Source of the DNA: UBA1672 sp964587815
GTDB taxonomy: Bacteria; Pseudomonadota; Alphaproteobacteria; Micavibrionales; Micavibrionaceae
Reading direction: 5' to 3'
DNA length: 64,000 bases
Assembly: GCA_964587815.1 (NCBI GenBank)
Contig: CAZPMH010000005.1
Location: 52,581 to 116,580 of the forward strand
Part shown: positions 16,973-25,352 of the stretch, piece by piece
How positions within the stretch are numbered: the first letter of the stretch is position 1
Layout of the letters: every line of letters begins with the position of its first letter
Translations under genes and position numbers: made by a program
The notes under the pieces: model-generated
Told to the model about the DNA's origin: nothing
Seen by the model: only the letters and a program-made list of their open reading frames with translations
Database searches by the model: none

Positions 16973-18472
16973 TTAAAAACGGTTGCTGTCGTGGATTTCG
17001 TCTAAATCACTGAAACGAGTGACGTGGCCGTCAAAGTGCATGCGCACCGTGCCGATCGGGCCGTGACGGGCTTTGGCGACGATGCATTCGCCGATATTCA
17101 AGGCGCGTTCGCATTTTTCCTGCCACTGCATGTGTTTTTCCGTGCCGATTTCAGGCTCGGCACGGTGGAGGTAATATTCCTCGCGATAGACGAACATAAC
17201 CACATCGGCGTCTTGTTCAATCGAGCCTGATTCACGCAAGTCGGAGAGCATGGGGCGTTTGTCTTCACGCTGTTCAACCGCGCGGGAGAGCTGAGATAGC
17301 GCCAGAACGGGGATATGAAGTTCCTTCGCGATGGCTTTCAGACCGCGGGTAATTTCGGAAACCTCGTTCACGCGGTTGGATTCAGATTGGCGTGAGCCGC
17401 TGCCGCGCAAAAGTTGAAGATAGTCGACGATCAACATGTCAAGGCCATGCTGGCGTTTCAGCCTGCGGGCACGGGTGCGCACTGCACCGATGGTCAAAGC
17501 TGGCGTGTCGTCAATGTGCATCGGCACTTGGGAAAGGGTCTGACTCGCCTTAACGAATTTTTGGAAATCGTCTTGGCTGATGTCACCCTGTTTGATCGCG
17601 TGGCCTGAAATATCGGCGCAGTCGGCGAGAATACGTGTGGCGAGCTGATCGGCGGACATCTCAAGGGAGAAGAAACCGACGCGCGCGCCCTCTTTCCCGC
17701 CTGTTTCGGCGTAGCGTCTGGCCGTGTTATAGGCGATGTTGGTGGCAAGCGCGGTCTTCCCCATGGATGGGCGTCCCGCCAGAATAATAAGGTCGGATGA
17801 GTGCAGACCGCCGAGTTGTTTGTCCATATCGCGCAAGCCCGTTGTGTGGCCTGTGACGTGGCTGTCGGCTTTAAAAGCTTTTTCGGCGACCTCGATCGAA
17901 GTGAGCACAGAGTCGCGCAAAGATTGGAACCCGCCCTGCACTTCGCCGCTTTCCGCGAGGGCAAACAGGCGCGATTCGGCGTCTTCGATTGTGTTCATCG
18001 CGCCTGATTCGAGGCGGTGTTCGTGTGCGTCATTGACGATATCTTCGCCGAGGCTGACCAGCTCGCGACGCATGAACAGCTCGTATATAGTTTGTGCGTA
18101 GTCGCGGGCGTTAATCACGCTGATGATTGAGCCTGCGAGGTCAGTGAGATATTGCGCACCGCCAAGGTCAGTCAGGTCGCCGTCTTTTTCGAAATACCCC
18201 TTAAGCGTGACGGGGGATGCGGTTTGGCCGCGGTCGATAAATTGAGAGACAGCCGTGAAGATTCGCTGATGCACGGGCATGAAAAAGTGCTCGGCTTTCA
18301 ACAGGTCGCCGATTTTTTCGTAGGTGCGGTTATCGACCAGAAGCGCGCCCAGCAAGCCCTGCTCGGCCTCCGTATTGTGCGGCAGAATGCGGTAATGCGG
18401 GTTATCCGCCTGCTCGTTTGCGGCGCCCTCTTGCCCTGCGGTTATGTCTTGAAAAGCGATGTCTGTACTCAT
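16973..18472 (-). CDS. dnaB: Replicative DNA helicase
   Basis: Hexameric helicase that unwinds DNA at the replication fork. The 499-residue protein has the N-terminal primase-interaction domain (PHNTEAEQGLLGALL at 31-45). The RecA-like domain has Walker A GRPSMGKT at 233-240 and the later LSQLSRAVEQREDKRP and DLRESGSIEQDAD motifs. No intein or insertion is visible. In related genomes dnaB directly follows rplI; here AT-rich orphan genes are inserted between them. alr follows. Confidence 0.97.
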   Translation of the reverse strand: MSTDIAFQDITAGQEGAANEQADNPHYRILPHNTEAEQGLLGALLVDNRTYEKIGDLLKAEHFFMPVHQRIFTAVSQFIDRGQTASPVTLKGYFEKDGDLTDLGGAQYLTDLAGSIISVINARDYAQTIYELFMRRELVSLGEDIVNDAHEHRLESGAMNTIEDAESRLFALAESGEVQGGFQSLRDSVLTSIEVAEKAFKADSHVTGHTTGLRDMDKQLGGLHSSDLIILAGRPSMGKTALATNIAYNTARRYAETGGKEGARVGFFSLEMSADQLATRILADCADISGHAIKQGDISQDDFQKFVKASQTLSQVPMHIDDTPALTIGAVRTRARRLKRQHGLDMLIVDYLQLLRGSGSRQSESNRVNEVSEITRGLKAIAKELHIPVLALSQLSRAVEQREDKRPMLSDLRESGSIEQDADVVMFVYREEYYLHRAEPEIGTEKHMQWQEKCERALNIGECIVAKARHGPIGTVRMHFDGHVTRFSDLDEIHDSNRF

Positions 18473-18615
18473 GATGTGAGACTAACAGAGCGCGGGCGTG
18501 TGCGCTATAGGAAAGAAAACCGCCCCTTGTGGATAACGGGGATTCTTTAAAAGGCGAACGATGCTTCTTAAGCTGAACAACACTGCGTGTTGCTTCAGGC
18601 ACGTTGCTTCGCACA

Positions 18616-19041
18616 TCACTCACTAAAATATTTGTTTGAAACTCTGTTTAAGCAGCCAAATAAAGCCCCTGCTAACCAACCAAGGCGGGCTATGGATTCT
18701 GAGAAAACCATCAAAGCAAATATCCAAAACGAAGTACCAGATATCGTCCAAGCCCACATTTCGCCCAAAATGCTCGATACTAAACCAGCTAATAAGCCTA
18801 GGATGATGGACGAACGCATAGTCTTTTCGTTTATGTTTTTATAAAAAACAAAGAAAATTAGTAAGAAAGATGCACAAAAAACCATGAAAAAATCTTGGGG
18901 CTTTTTACCGTCCAGCGAAAAGTCGTCTGGCGAACCATGAATAAAATAGTATTCATTCGTAAACCAAAATGGAGAAAACACGGTCAAAATGGCCGTAATC
19001 CCAAAAGACCATAATAGACTTTTTTTTACGTGTGCGCTCAT
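18616..19041 (-). CDS. Small multi-pass membrane protein, unknown
   Basis: A 141-residue protein with four probable membrane helices (around residues 8-25, 49-66, 77-93 and 98-130). I recognise no family. The frame extends to 19104, but the ATG at 19039-19041 (MSAHVKKSLLW) gives the more natural membrane-protein start. The sequence is AT-rich compared with dnaB and the ribosomal genes around it. It sits between the terminator at 19104-19129 and dnaB, inside the block that interrupts the usual rplI-dnaB order. Confidence 0.6.
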   Translation of the reverse strand: MSAHVKKSLLWSFGITAILTVFSPFWFTNEYYFIHGSPDDFSLDGKKPQDFFMVFCASFLLIFFVFYKNINEKTMRSSIILGLLAGLVSSILGEMWAWTISGTSFWIFALMVFSESIARLGWLAGALFGCLNRVSNKYFSE

Positions 19042-19103
19042 CGTGAAAACCAAGAAGTTTAATTTTTTCAAATGATAACACGCCTTTCTAATTAACCTAA
19101 ACA

Positions 19104-19129
19104 AAAAGCCCCCGAATGATCGGAGGCTT
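19104..19129 (-). terminator. Rho-independent terminator after the DUF4265-like gene
   Basis: Read on the minus strand, a GC-rich hairpin AAGCCTCCG - ATCATT - CGGGGGCTT is followed by a T run. Its stem is the same as that of the terminator at 20099-20127 downstream of rplI. Confidence 0.8.
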
Positions 19130-19198
19130 GAGCCTTAATACGTTGCGTTTCTTCCGTTTTGTCGATACTCGGCTTAGGGCGGATGATTTCATATTAAA

Positions 19199-19678
19199 TT
19201 AGTCTAGTTTGTGACCACAATGCCCTTCTTCAAACATCCAAACATCATCCTTCTCTCCCTCCCCCAGAATGCTATACACGGAAAAAATGTTTGTAGAGGC
19301 AGGGACATCCACGGCAAGAAGGCGTTTTTTTATTCCATCAAAATACATATCTGTAGATTCATACGAACACCCCATGGCCTCAAGTTTTTTCCAATAGCTT
19401 TGAAAATTTGAGTTAGCAGGATTTTCCAAAATTCTATACGTAGAATGGCCACTCCTCTCTACGATATTTGCAAGATACAAATTACCGTCCGGGTCTTTAC
19501 CCTTCTGGACTTGAATAGTGTCCAAAAAGCTCAGGTTTTTTGCAAAAAACGGTGTGTTCTTAGCTATAAAGAGTGACCCTGATCCTCCTTCTATAGGCTC
19601 AGCCCATATTCTTTCCACGTTCTCTTTGTGCCAAAGTGAACTATCCAGCTCCAGAGATACTTTTTCATGCTGTTTCAT
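19199..19678 (-). CDS. DUF4265-like protein
   Basis: A 159-residue soluble protein. The order of segments, IWAEPI near residue 21, a central PFFAKNLSFLDTI, a DGNLYLANIV strand and the SGHSTYRIL motif, matches what I know of DUF4265 proteins, whose function is not established. The annotated frame could start at 19780, but that would overrun the upstream orphan gene, so ATG 19676-19678 (MKQHEKVSLEL) is chosen. The gene is AT-rich and followed by its own terminator. With the gene at 19725-20048 it forms a two-gene cassette between rplI and dnaB. Confidence 0.7.
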   Translation of the reverse strand: MKQHEKVSLELDSSLWHKENVERIWAEPIEGGSGSLFIAKNTPFFAKNLSFLDTIQVQKGKDPDGNLYLANIVERSGHSTYRILENPANSNFQSYWKKLEAMGCSYESTDMYFDGIKKRLLAVDVPASTNIFSVYSILGEGEKDDVWMFEEGHCGHKLD

Positions 19679-19724
19679 ATCACATTTCCTGTACTTATTT
19701 GAGGTCATCAGACTGTACTTGAAA

Positions 19725-20048
19725 TTAGCGATCAAGATTTTTAAATGCATATTCCATAGCGTTGTAATAAAAGCCTTCAATATTTCCTTGCTTAGATATA
19801 CTCATGAGAACATTGAAAAGTGCATCATAGGGGTAAGCTGGATCGTCCTCTTGCTCCCCAATTAACTGCGAAGAAGCTTTTTGAACGATTTCGTTTCCAA
19901 ACAACCACTTTTTATGGACATCTTCCCCTCTTTCCTTTAGTTGAATACATAACCTCATGTACATACTAAAATAAAAGACGAAATTAGACAGCAAAAGACA
20001 CCTCTGTTCCTTGGATAATTTTTTAGTCTTTTCGATCCAGTGATCCAT
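19725..20048 (-). CDS. Small helical orphan protein
   Basis: A 107-residue, probably all-helical protein (segments around LSKEQRCLLLSNFVFYFSMYMRL and YDALFNVLMSISKQGNIEGF). No signal peptide, no convincing membrane helix and no family recognised. It lies immediately upstream of the DUF4265-like gene in the same orientation, starts about 50 bases after the rplI terminator and is AT-rich. Small gene pairs of this kind can be toxin/immunity or stress genes, but nothing in the sequence proves that. Confidence 0.55.
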   Translation of the reverse strand: MDHWIEKTKKLSKEQRCLLLSNFVFYFSMYMRLCIQLKERGEDVHKKWLFGNEIVQKASSQLIGEQEDDPAYPYDALFNVLMSISKQGNIEGFYYNAMEYAFKNLDR

Positions 20049-20098
20049 TTTATCTTACTTTCTTTTCCAGACTTAAAAGGTAACTGTTTCGGCTCAAA

Positions 20099-20127
20099 TA
20101 AAAAAGCCCCCGATTTACGGAGGCTTT
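20099..20127 (-). terminator. Rho-independent terminator of the rpsF-rpsR-rplI operon
   Basis: On the minus strand GCCTCCG - TAAAT - CGGGGGC forms a stem followed by a run of T, 24 bases past the rplI stop. The same stem recurs at 19104-19129. Confidence 0.85.
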
Positions 20128-20150
20128 GGATTTTTATTCTGGAAGAGCGC

Positions 20151-20807
20151 TTATGCTTTTTCTTCTTCTGCGTCTTCGGCAGGTTCTTCTGATGCGGCTT
20201 CTTCTGCCACGTCTTCAGGAACGGCGCCTTCTTCGAAGACTTCTTCGGCGTTTGCCAAGATTTCTTCTTCGGTTGGCTCTTCCGGCTCATCAATTGCGTT
20301 ATCAGCAAGAAGCGCGCGGCCAGTTTCGGCCTGGATTTTTGCTTCTTCGTCTGAACGGGCGATGTTGACGATGACTTCAACCTTTACTTCAGGGTGAAGC
20401 ACAAGCTCAACAGGGATCAAACCGATTGTTTTGATGTTCTGGTTTAGATCAACCTGATTGCGGTTGACGTCCTGCTTGCTTTCCTCAGACACGGCCTTTG
20501 CGATGTCGCGAGAGTTTACGGAGCCGAAAAGCTGACCGGCTTCTGATGCCTGACGGATCAATGGCACCTTAATACCATCGATTTTCTTAGCGATCTTTTC
20601 CGCTTCTTTTCTGCTCTCTTCATTTGCTTTTTCCAAAGATTTTTTCTGTGCTTCGAAATAAGCAACGTTTTCTTTGCTCGCACGTAATGCTTTTTTCTGC
20701 GGCAGAAGATAGTTGCGCGCAAAGCCCGGCTTTACGTTTACGATTTCACCCATTTGGCCTAGTTTTTCAACGCGTTCCAAAAGGATAACTTGTGTCGATG
20801 CTGACAT
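20151..20807 (-). CDS. rplI: 50S ribosomal protein L9 with acidic C-terminal tail
   Basis: Ribosomal protein L9 of the large subunit. The N-terminal rRNA-binding domain is classic (VILLERVEKLGQMGEIVNVKPG, then GFARNYLLPQKKALRA), followed by the connecting helix and the C-terminal domain up to about residue 150. Beyond that comes a tail of some 60 residues made almost only of Glu, Ala, Asp and Pro, giving 218 residues against about 150 in E. coli. Acidic extensions of L9 occur in alphaproteobacteria. It is the last gene of rpsF-rpsR-rplI and is closed by a terminator. Confidence 0.97.
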   Translation of the reverse strand: MSASTQVILLERVEKLGQMGEIVNVKPGFARNYLLPQKKALRASKENVAYFEAQKKSLEKANEESRKEAEKIAKKIDGIKVPLIRQASEAGQLFGSVNSRDIAKAVSEESKQDVNRNQVDLNQNIKTIGLIPVELVLHPEVKVEVIVNIARSDEEAKIQAETGRALLADNAIDEPEEPTEEEILANAEEVFEEGAVPEDVAEEAASEEPAEDAEEEKA

Positions 20808-20834
20808 TATATTTCTCCTTAAATTCGTGACGAC

Positions 20835-21116
20835 CTATCGGCGACCTTTGTGGTGGCCTTGGTCTGTGTCTTGTTGCACGTATGGAAGCAAGCCCATGAA
20901 GCGTGCGCGTTTGATTGCCTTTGCCAATTCGCGCTGATTCTTTTGTGAAACGGCGGTAATACGGCTTGGGATGATTTTGCCACGCTCTGAGATATAGCGG
21001 CCTAAAAGGCGTGTATCTTTCCAGTCGATTGTCGGCGCGTTCGGTCCTGTGAACGGGCATGTTTTCTTGCGACGGAAAAACGGGCGTTTTACTGTTGGGG
21101 CATCTGCTGCTGACAT
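20835..21116 (-). CDS. rpsR: 30S ribosomal protein S18
   Basis: Small-subunit ribosomal protein that binds together with S6. It has 93 residues, with the conserved RPFFRRKKTCPF, IDWKDTRLLGRYISERGKI and ITAVSQKNQRELAKAIKRAR segments. Its ATG overlaps the last base of the rpsF stop (TAATG), which supports translational coupling. rplI follows 27 bases later. Confidence 0.98.
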   Translation of the reverse strand: MSAADAPTVKRPFFRRKKTCPFTGPNAPTIDWKDTRLLGRYISERGKIIPSRITAVSQKNQRELAKAIKRARFMGLLPYVQQDTDQGHHKGRR

Positions 21117-21496
21117 TATGCTGCGTCCTTCTTGTTATATTTGCGTGAATTTGATTTACGGTCGTCATCGCGGCCGCCTTTGTCCATCATGACAGTTGGG
21201 CCTTCGGTGAGTTCCTCAATACGGATTGTCTGGAAACGGACAACATCTTCATGCAGGCGCATTTGACGCTCCATCTCATGCACGGCGTCTGCTTCAGCTT
21301 CAAGCTCCAGCAGGATGTAGTGGCCGCGACGTGCCTTGTTGATTTTATATGCAAAAGATTTTAAACCCCAAAATTCTGTTTTGTGGATTTTACCTTTTTC
21401 ATCTGTGATGATTTTTTCGAAAGCACTTGTAATGTCTTTCACCTGCGTTTCCGTCAGGTCTTGACGCGCGATAAACACGTTTTCATAGTAAGGCAT
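21116..21496 (-). CDS. rpsF: 30S ribosomal protein S6
   Basis: Small-subunit ribosomal protein, partner of S18. The 126-residue protein starts MPYYENVFIARQDLTE, with the RRGHYILLELEAEADAVHEMERQMRLHEDVVRF core and a basic/Lys-Asn tail. The frame extends to 21526, but ATG 21494-21496 is preceded by AGGAGA and begins with the family's usual first residues. It is the first gene of the operon, and a hairpin lies just upstream in the leader. Confidence 0.97.
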   Translation of the reverse strand: MPYYENVFIARQDLTETQVKDITSAFEKIITDEKGKIHKTEFWGLKSFAYKINKARRGHYILLELEAEADAVHEMERQMRLHEDVVRFQTIRIEELTEGPTVMMDKGGRDDDRKSNSRKYNKKDAA

Positions 21497-21521
21497 TTTT
21501 GTCTCCTCTTGGTTTAAGCAG

Positions 21522-21544
21522 CCCACACAGCCTTTATGTGTGAG
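21522..21544 (-). promoter_or_regulatory. Candidate hairpin in the rpsF leader
   Basis: On the minus-strand RNA CUCACACA pairs with UGUGUGGG around a 7-base loop, about 25 bases upstream of the rpsF start. rpsF leaders in several bacteria carry an S6:S18-binding hairpin used for autoregulation. I cannot confirm the diagnostic bulge here, so this is only a candidate. Confidence 0.35.
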
Positions 21545-21738
21545 CGAGGTGTTGTAAGTGTTGCGGACTATATAAGTAATGATGTTGACAATGCAAGAAG
21601 TTTTTTAATAGCGAACAATGGGTTGCATTGCTTCGCGACCCGGGGTGGAGATATTTGCCACGCCGCTCCAGAGTAATATTGACAAAGTTTACCAATCTCT
21701 TATGGTTTGGGCATCTTGAATTTGAGGAGTTTTTATTT

Positions 21739-22686
21739 ATGAGTCGCGCGTTTGTTTTTCCGGGTCAGGGGTCGCAATTTATCGGTATGGGGCAGGATTT
21801 GGCCGAGAATTTTGCCGAAGCCAAAGAGGTGTTTCAGGAAGTTGATGATGCGCTGTCGCAGAATTTGAGTGCTTTGATGTTTTCAGGTGAGGCCGATGAT
21901 TTGAATATGACGGAAAATACGCAGCCTGCCCTGATGGCAGTTTCGGTTGCGGTGATGCGCGTTTTGGAAAGGCAGGGCAATGTTGATTTGAAAACGCATG
22001 CATCTTACGTGGCGGGGCATTCACTAGGTGAGTATTCGGCATTAACGGCCGCGGGCGTTGTTGCGCTTAGCGATACAGCACGTTTGCTGAAATTACGCGG
22101 ACAGTCGATGCAAAAGGCCGTGCCTGTTGGTGTTGGTGCGATGGCGGCGGTTTTGGGGCTTGATTTTGACGCGGTGGCGGAGATTGCAGCCGAAGCGGCG
22201 GGCGATGAGGTCTGCGCGGCAGCGAATGATAATTCAGAAGGGCAAGTTGTGGTGAGCGGGCATAAGGCTGCGGTGGAGCGCGCGGTTGCGATGGCCTCAG
22301 AACGTGGGGCGCGTAAGGCGGTGATGTTGCCCGTCAGTGCTCCGTTTCATTGTGATTTAATGTCCCCTGCGGCGGATGCGATGCGCCCTGCCCTGCAAGA
22401 GACAACATTTAGCGCACCTGCGGTTCCTGTGGTGGCGAATGTGACGGCACAAGCCGAGACGGATGCGGAAACGCTAAAATCCCTGCTGGTTGATCAGATT
22501 ACGGGAATGGTGCGTTGGCGCGAGTCTGTTTTATATATGGGCGAAAACGGCGTTGAGCAGATGGTTGAGATCGGTGCGGGAAAAGTCTTGTGCGGACTTG
22601 CGCGGCGGATTGATAAATCCATTGCAACCGAAGCCGTGGGCACAGCCGAGCAGATTGAGGCGTTTTTGGAAAAGCTGAACGGTTAG
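21739..22686 (+). CDS. fabD: Malonyl-CoA:ACP transacylase
   Basis: Loads malonyl onto acyl carrier protein for fatty-acid synthesis in the cytosol. The 315-residue protein has the N-terminal FVFPGQGSQFIGMG, the catalytic Ser95 in GHSLGEYS and His204 in APFHCDLM. The open frame reaches back to 21628, but ATG 21739 has a GAGGAG site at the right distance and matches the family's start. It overlaps the stop of the convergent orphan at 22683 by four bases. fabG lies downstream on the same strand but is separated by that orphan. Confidence 0.96.
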   Translation: MSRAFVFPGQGSQFIGMGQDLAENFAEAKEVFQEVDDALSQNLSALMFSGEADDLNMTENTQPALMAVSVAVMRVLERQGNVDLKTHASYVAGHSLGEYSALTAAGVVALSDTARLLKLRGQSMQKAVPVGVGAMAAVLGLDFDAVAEIAAEAAGDEVCAAANDNSEGQVVVSGHKAAVERAVAMASERGARKAVMLPVSAPFHCDLMSPAADAMRPALQETTFSAPAVPVVANVTAQAETDAETLKSLLVDQITGMVRWRESVLYMGENGVEQMVEIGAGKVLCGLARRIDKSIATEAVGTAEQIEAFLEKLNG

Positions 22687-23261
22687 GCCGTTTGCTGTTG
22701 CGCGTGGTTTTCGATGTGTGCCTGTTCTGGGGGAATTGTGTTTAATTCCTGATACGGCATCCAGAAACGGTTTTGCGCGTCTTTTAAATTTTGGAATGTG
22801 GCGTGCATGGCCTCAGCGACCTGCGGGCTGCGCATGAATTCCTTGTAAATCACGGCGTTCGCCATCAGAATATCGAGACATTCGGTGAAGGCGTGCAGAT
22901 CTTCGAAATCAATCTCGGCGATGAATATGCCCTTCTCTTCCATCTCCTCCAGTGCTTCGGACAGCCCCTGGAGCGTACCGAGCAGAAGGGTGCGGCGCGC
23001 CTTTATTAATCGGTCGGTTGTGGTTTGTGCGGCCTGAACCTCTTGGCACATTTGGCGCAGTTCGCGCATCTGGTCGGACAGGCTCATATCGATATTCGCG
23101 TAGTACGGGTCAGTATCGAATAAGCGTTTAATCGGCTCTAAAATCTGGGCAAACATTTGCGCGTGCATCGGCACAAACGGGCGTTCTTGCAAGGCCTGAT
23201 CGTCCGTAATATTTTGCGATACGGCGTAGAATTCCTGTCTGATACGCGTTGAAAGGCTCAT
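22683..23261 (-). CDS. Helical orphan protein between fabD and fabG
   Basis: A 192-residue soluble protein, mostly amphipathic helix, rich in Gln, Met and Glu, with long helices around residues 75-130 and 150-175. No family recognised. ATG 23259-23261 is chosen over the upstream in-frame ATG because GGGGGAGCA precedes it. It is encoded opposite to fabD and fabG, convergent with fabD and divergent from fabG, so it breaks the usual fabD-fabG run. Confidence 0.65.
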   Translation of the reverse strand: MSLSTRIRQEFYAVSQNITDDQALQERPFVPMHAQMFAQILEPIKRLFDTDPYYANIDMSLSDQMRELRQMCQEVQAAQTTTDRLIKARRTLLLGTLQGLSEALEEMEEKGIFIAEIDFEDLHAFTECLDILMANAVIYKEFMRSPQVAEAMHATFQNLKDAQNRFWMPYQELNTIPPEQAHIENHAQQQTA

Positions 23262-23389
23262 TGCTCCCCCAATTTTGCACATTTTCGGCTTGGCCTTATT
23301 CTGATGCGGCTTTACTTTTAAGTATCTTTACAAGCGGAAAAAATGCCTTTACTCCTAATATCCTGATTATAATGAAAAAAGGTTAAGAA

Positions 23390-24130
23390 ATGATGTTTGA
23401 TTTGACAGAAAAATGCGCTTTGGTGACAGGAGCAACGGGCGGAATTGGCGGAGAAATTGCCAAGGCGTTGCATGCGCAGGGGGCTGTTGTCGGTATTTCA
23501 GGCCGTAATGAAGAGAAATTGAACGCCTTAGCGGCGGAATTAGGCGACCGCGTACATGTTCTGCCCGCTGATTTATCAAGCGATGAGGCGGTAAAGGATT
23601 TGGTCAAGCGCGCTGATGAGGCGATGGGAAAGATTGATATCCTCGTCAATAATGCGGGCCTCACGCGTGACGGGCTTTCCATGCGGATGAGCGCGGATGA
23701 CTGGCAAGATGTTCTGGATGTGAATTTGACCGCGCCGTTTAAGCTCGCTCAAGCGGTGCAGCGCGGCATGATGAAGCGCAGGCACGGGCGGATTATCAAT
23801 ATCTCCTCTGTCGTTGGTGTAACGGGCAACCCGGGGCAGTGTAATTATGTTGCGTCCAAGGCGGGTATGATTGGCTGGAGCAAGGCGATGGCGGCAGAAG
23901 TGGCGAGCCGTAATATCACGGTGAACAGCATCGCGCCCGGCTTTATTGCAACCGCGATGACCGATGCGCTGAATGACGATCAAAAGGCGAAGATCAATGC
24001 GACCATTCCGGCCGGGAAAATGGGCGGGTCAAATGATATCGCTGCGGCGGCTGTCTATCTTGCAAGCGATGAAAGCGGCTACGTGACGGGTCAGACTATC
24101 CACGTCAACGGCGGCATGGCCATGATATAA
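23390..24130 (+). CDS. fabG: 3-oxoacyl-ACP reductase
   Basis: NADPH-dependent short-chain dehydrogenase that reduces 3-oxoacyl-ACP in fatty-acid elongation. The 246-residue protein has the cofactor loop TGATGGIG (13-20), the NNAG motif near 87-90 and the catalytic Ser140, Tyr153 and Lys157 (NYVASKAG). The C-terminal VTGQTIHVNGGMAMI is typical of FabG. The second Met (23393) could be the start. acpP and fabF, which often follow fabG, are not seen here; an AT-rich orphan comes next. Confidence 0.93.
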   Translation: MMFDLTEKCALVTGATGGIGGEIAKALHAQGAVVGISGRNEEKLNALAAELGDRVHVLPADLSSDEAVKDLVKRADEAMGKIDILVNNAGLTRDGLSMRMSADDWQDVLDVNLTAPFKLAQAVQRGMMKRRHGRIINISSVVGVTGNPGQCNYVASKAGMIGWSKAMAAEVASRNITVNSIAPGFIATAMTDALNDDQKAKINATIPAGKMGGSNDIAAAAVYLASDESGYVTGQTIHVNGGMAMI

Positions 24131-24299
24131 TCCCTTTGATTATTTTATCAGGACTGCGTCAAATTTCGGCTTTTGTATGTTTCATACACGTCGCCTTATT
24201 TTCCTGATCCTGATGAAAATACTCTTTGGGATTCGAGAGTGATCGTTTTCCTTGCCACATGGAAATGCTCTTTATATTTTTTTAGGTATGATTTAAAAA

Positions 24300-24917
24300 A
24301 TGGAACAATCTTTTTGGGCATTTATAGACAGTTTAGAATTTGATGAGGACGGTGTTCTATCTGTTTTCAAATACACTAAATTAGATAATTCCGCTGAGAT
24401 TGTCCTTCTATCAAAATGCGAAGGTCAAGATAGATATTGGAAAATTCCTGTCGAATATATTGTTGAAAGCTATATTGAACAAGAATGGGCGCATTATTGC
24501 GATACTTCACAAGAGGACATACGTCTTCTACAATATACGGAAGTAGCGTATTCTCTTTATTTCAATAACACAGGCTCTTCTGCAAACAACCTAGCTCGCA
24601 AAATTTACGATCTTCATATTAATGAGTTTGATCGTTTATTACCTATTGAAAAATACATTCATGGTAATTTGTTTGAAACTTGCTCCCAAAAATACGGGCT
24701 TTTTGCTCGTGGTCCAGAAACGATAATAAGCCACTATAAAAATCTTCTTGAACAGGAAGACATAGATTGTTCTCTGGTTATTCATGGACGTAAAAAACTG
24801 TGGTCAGACAATAAACAAGGTGAAAAATTCGAAGATTTAGAAATTTTTTGCGTCGGAGACTCCTATTTCATTGGGAGAGACTTTGACTTCGAAACATTTG
24901 GTATGAGAAAAATATGA
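24300..24917 (+). CDS. AT-rich orphan protein
   Basis: A 205-residue acidic soluble protein (starts MEQSFWAFIDSLEFDEDG) with no signal peptide or membrane helix and no family I recognise. Its base composition is clearly more AT-rich than fabG upstream and the DUF3429 gene downstream, which suggests recent acquisition. Its stop overlaps the start of the next gene (ATGA), so it is nevertheless coupled to it in translation. Confidence 0.65.
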   Translation: MEQSFWAFIDSLEFDEDGVLSVFKYTKLDNSAEIVLLSKCEGQDRYWKIPVEYIVESYIEQEWAHYCDTSQEDIRLLQYTEVAYSLYFNNTGSSANNLARKIYDLHINEFDRLLPIEKYIHGNLFETCSQKYGLFARGPETIISHYKNLLEQEDIDCSLVIHGRKKLWSDNKQGEKFEDLEIFCVGDSYFIGRDFDFETFGMRKI

Positions 24918-25348
24918 CAAAATTGCCGATTTATTTTGGGTATGCGGGGGCGGTGCCGTTTGTGGCGTTTATGCTGGCGGCGTTTTTTATTGATGATTTG
25001 AACGGGATGAAGGCGCTGAGTTTTGTGCAGCTGTCTTATGGCGCGATGATCCTCTCTTTTTTAGGCGGCGTGCATTGGGGGCAAGCGATTCCGACCAATA
25101 ATAAACAACAGCTCAGCTTTGCGATGGTGCCGACGGTGGCGTGTTTTGGCCTGATGATCTGGGCGGTGGTGTTTAACCCCGTTCTGCCGCTGTTCGGGAT
25201 GGTGTTGCTGTTCTGGGTGGTGTATTTTGCGGATCGGAAGATGATGCCGCTGGACTATATCCCCGAGGGGTATTTTACCTATCGGCGGAATTTAACGATT
25301 ATTGTAAGTGCAACGCTGTTTTTATCTGCAGCCATTATGGTGTTTTGA
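24914..25348 (+). CDS. DUF3429 family membrane protein
   Basis: A 144-residue inner-membrane protein with about five helices. The LSYGAMILSFLGGVHWGQA segment (residues about 41-59) is the recognisable core of the DUF3429 family, followed by PTVACFGLMIWAVV and the FADRK motif. Function of the family is unknown. It starts inside the stop of the upstream orphan and ends five bases before a HAD phosphatase gene, so the three form one transcription unit. Confidence 0.8.
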   Translation: MTKLPIYFGYAGAVPFVAFMLAAFFIDDLNGMKALSFVQLSYGAMILSFLGGVHWGQAIPTNNKQQLSFAMVPTVACFGLMIWAVVFNPVLPLFGMVLLFWVVYFADRKMMPLDYIPEGYFTYRRNLTIIVSATLFLSAAIMVF

Positions 25349-25352
25349 TTCT

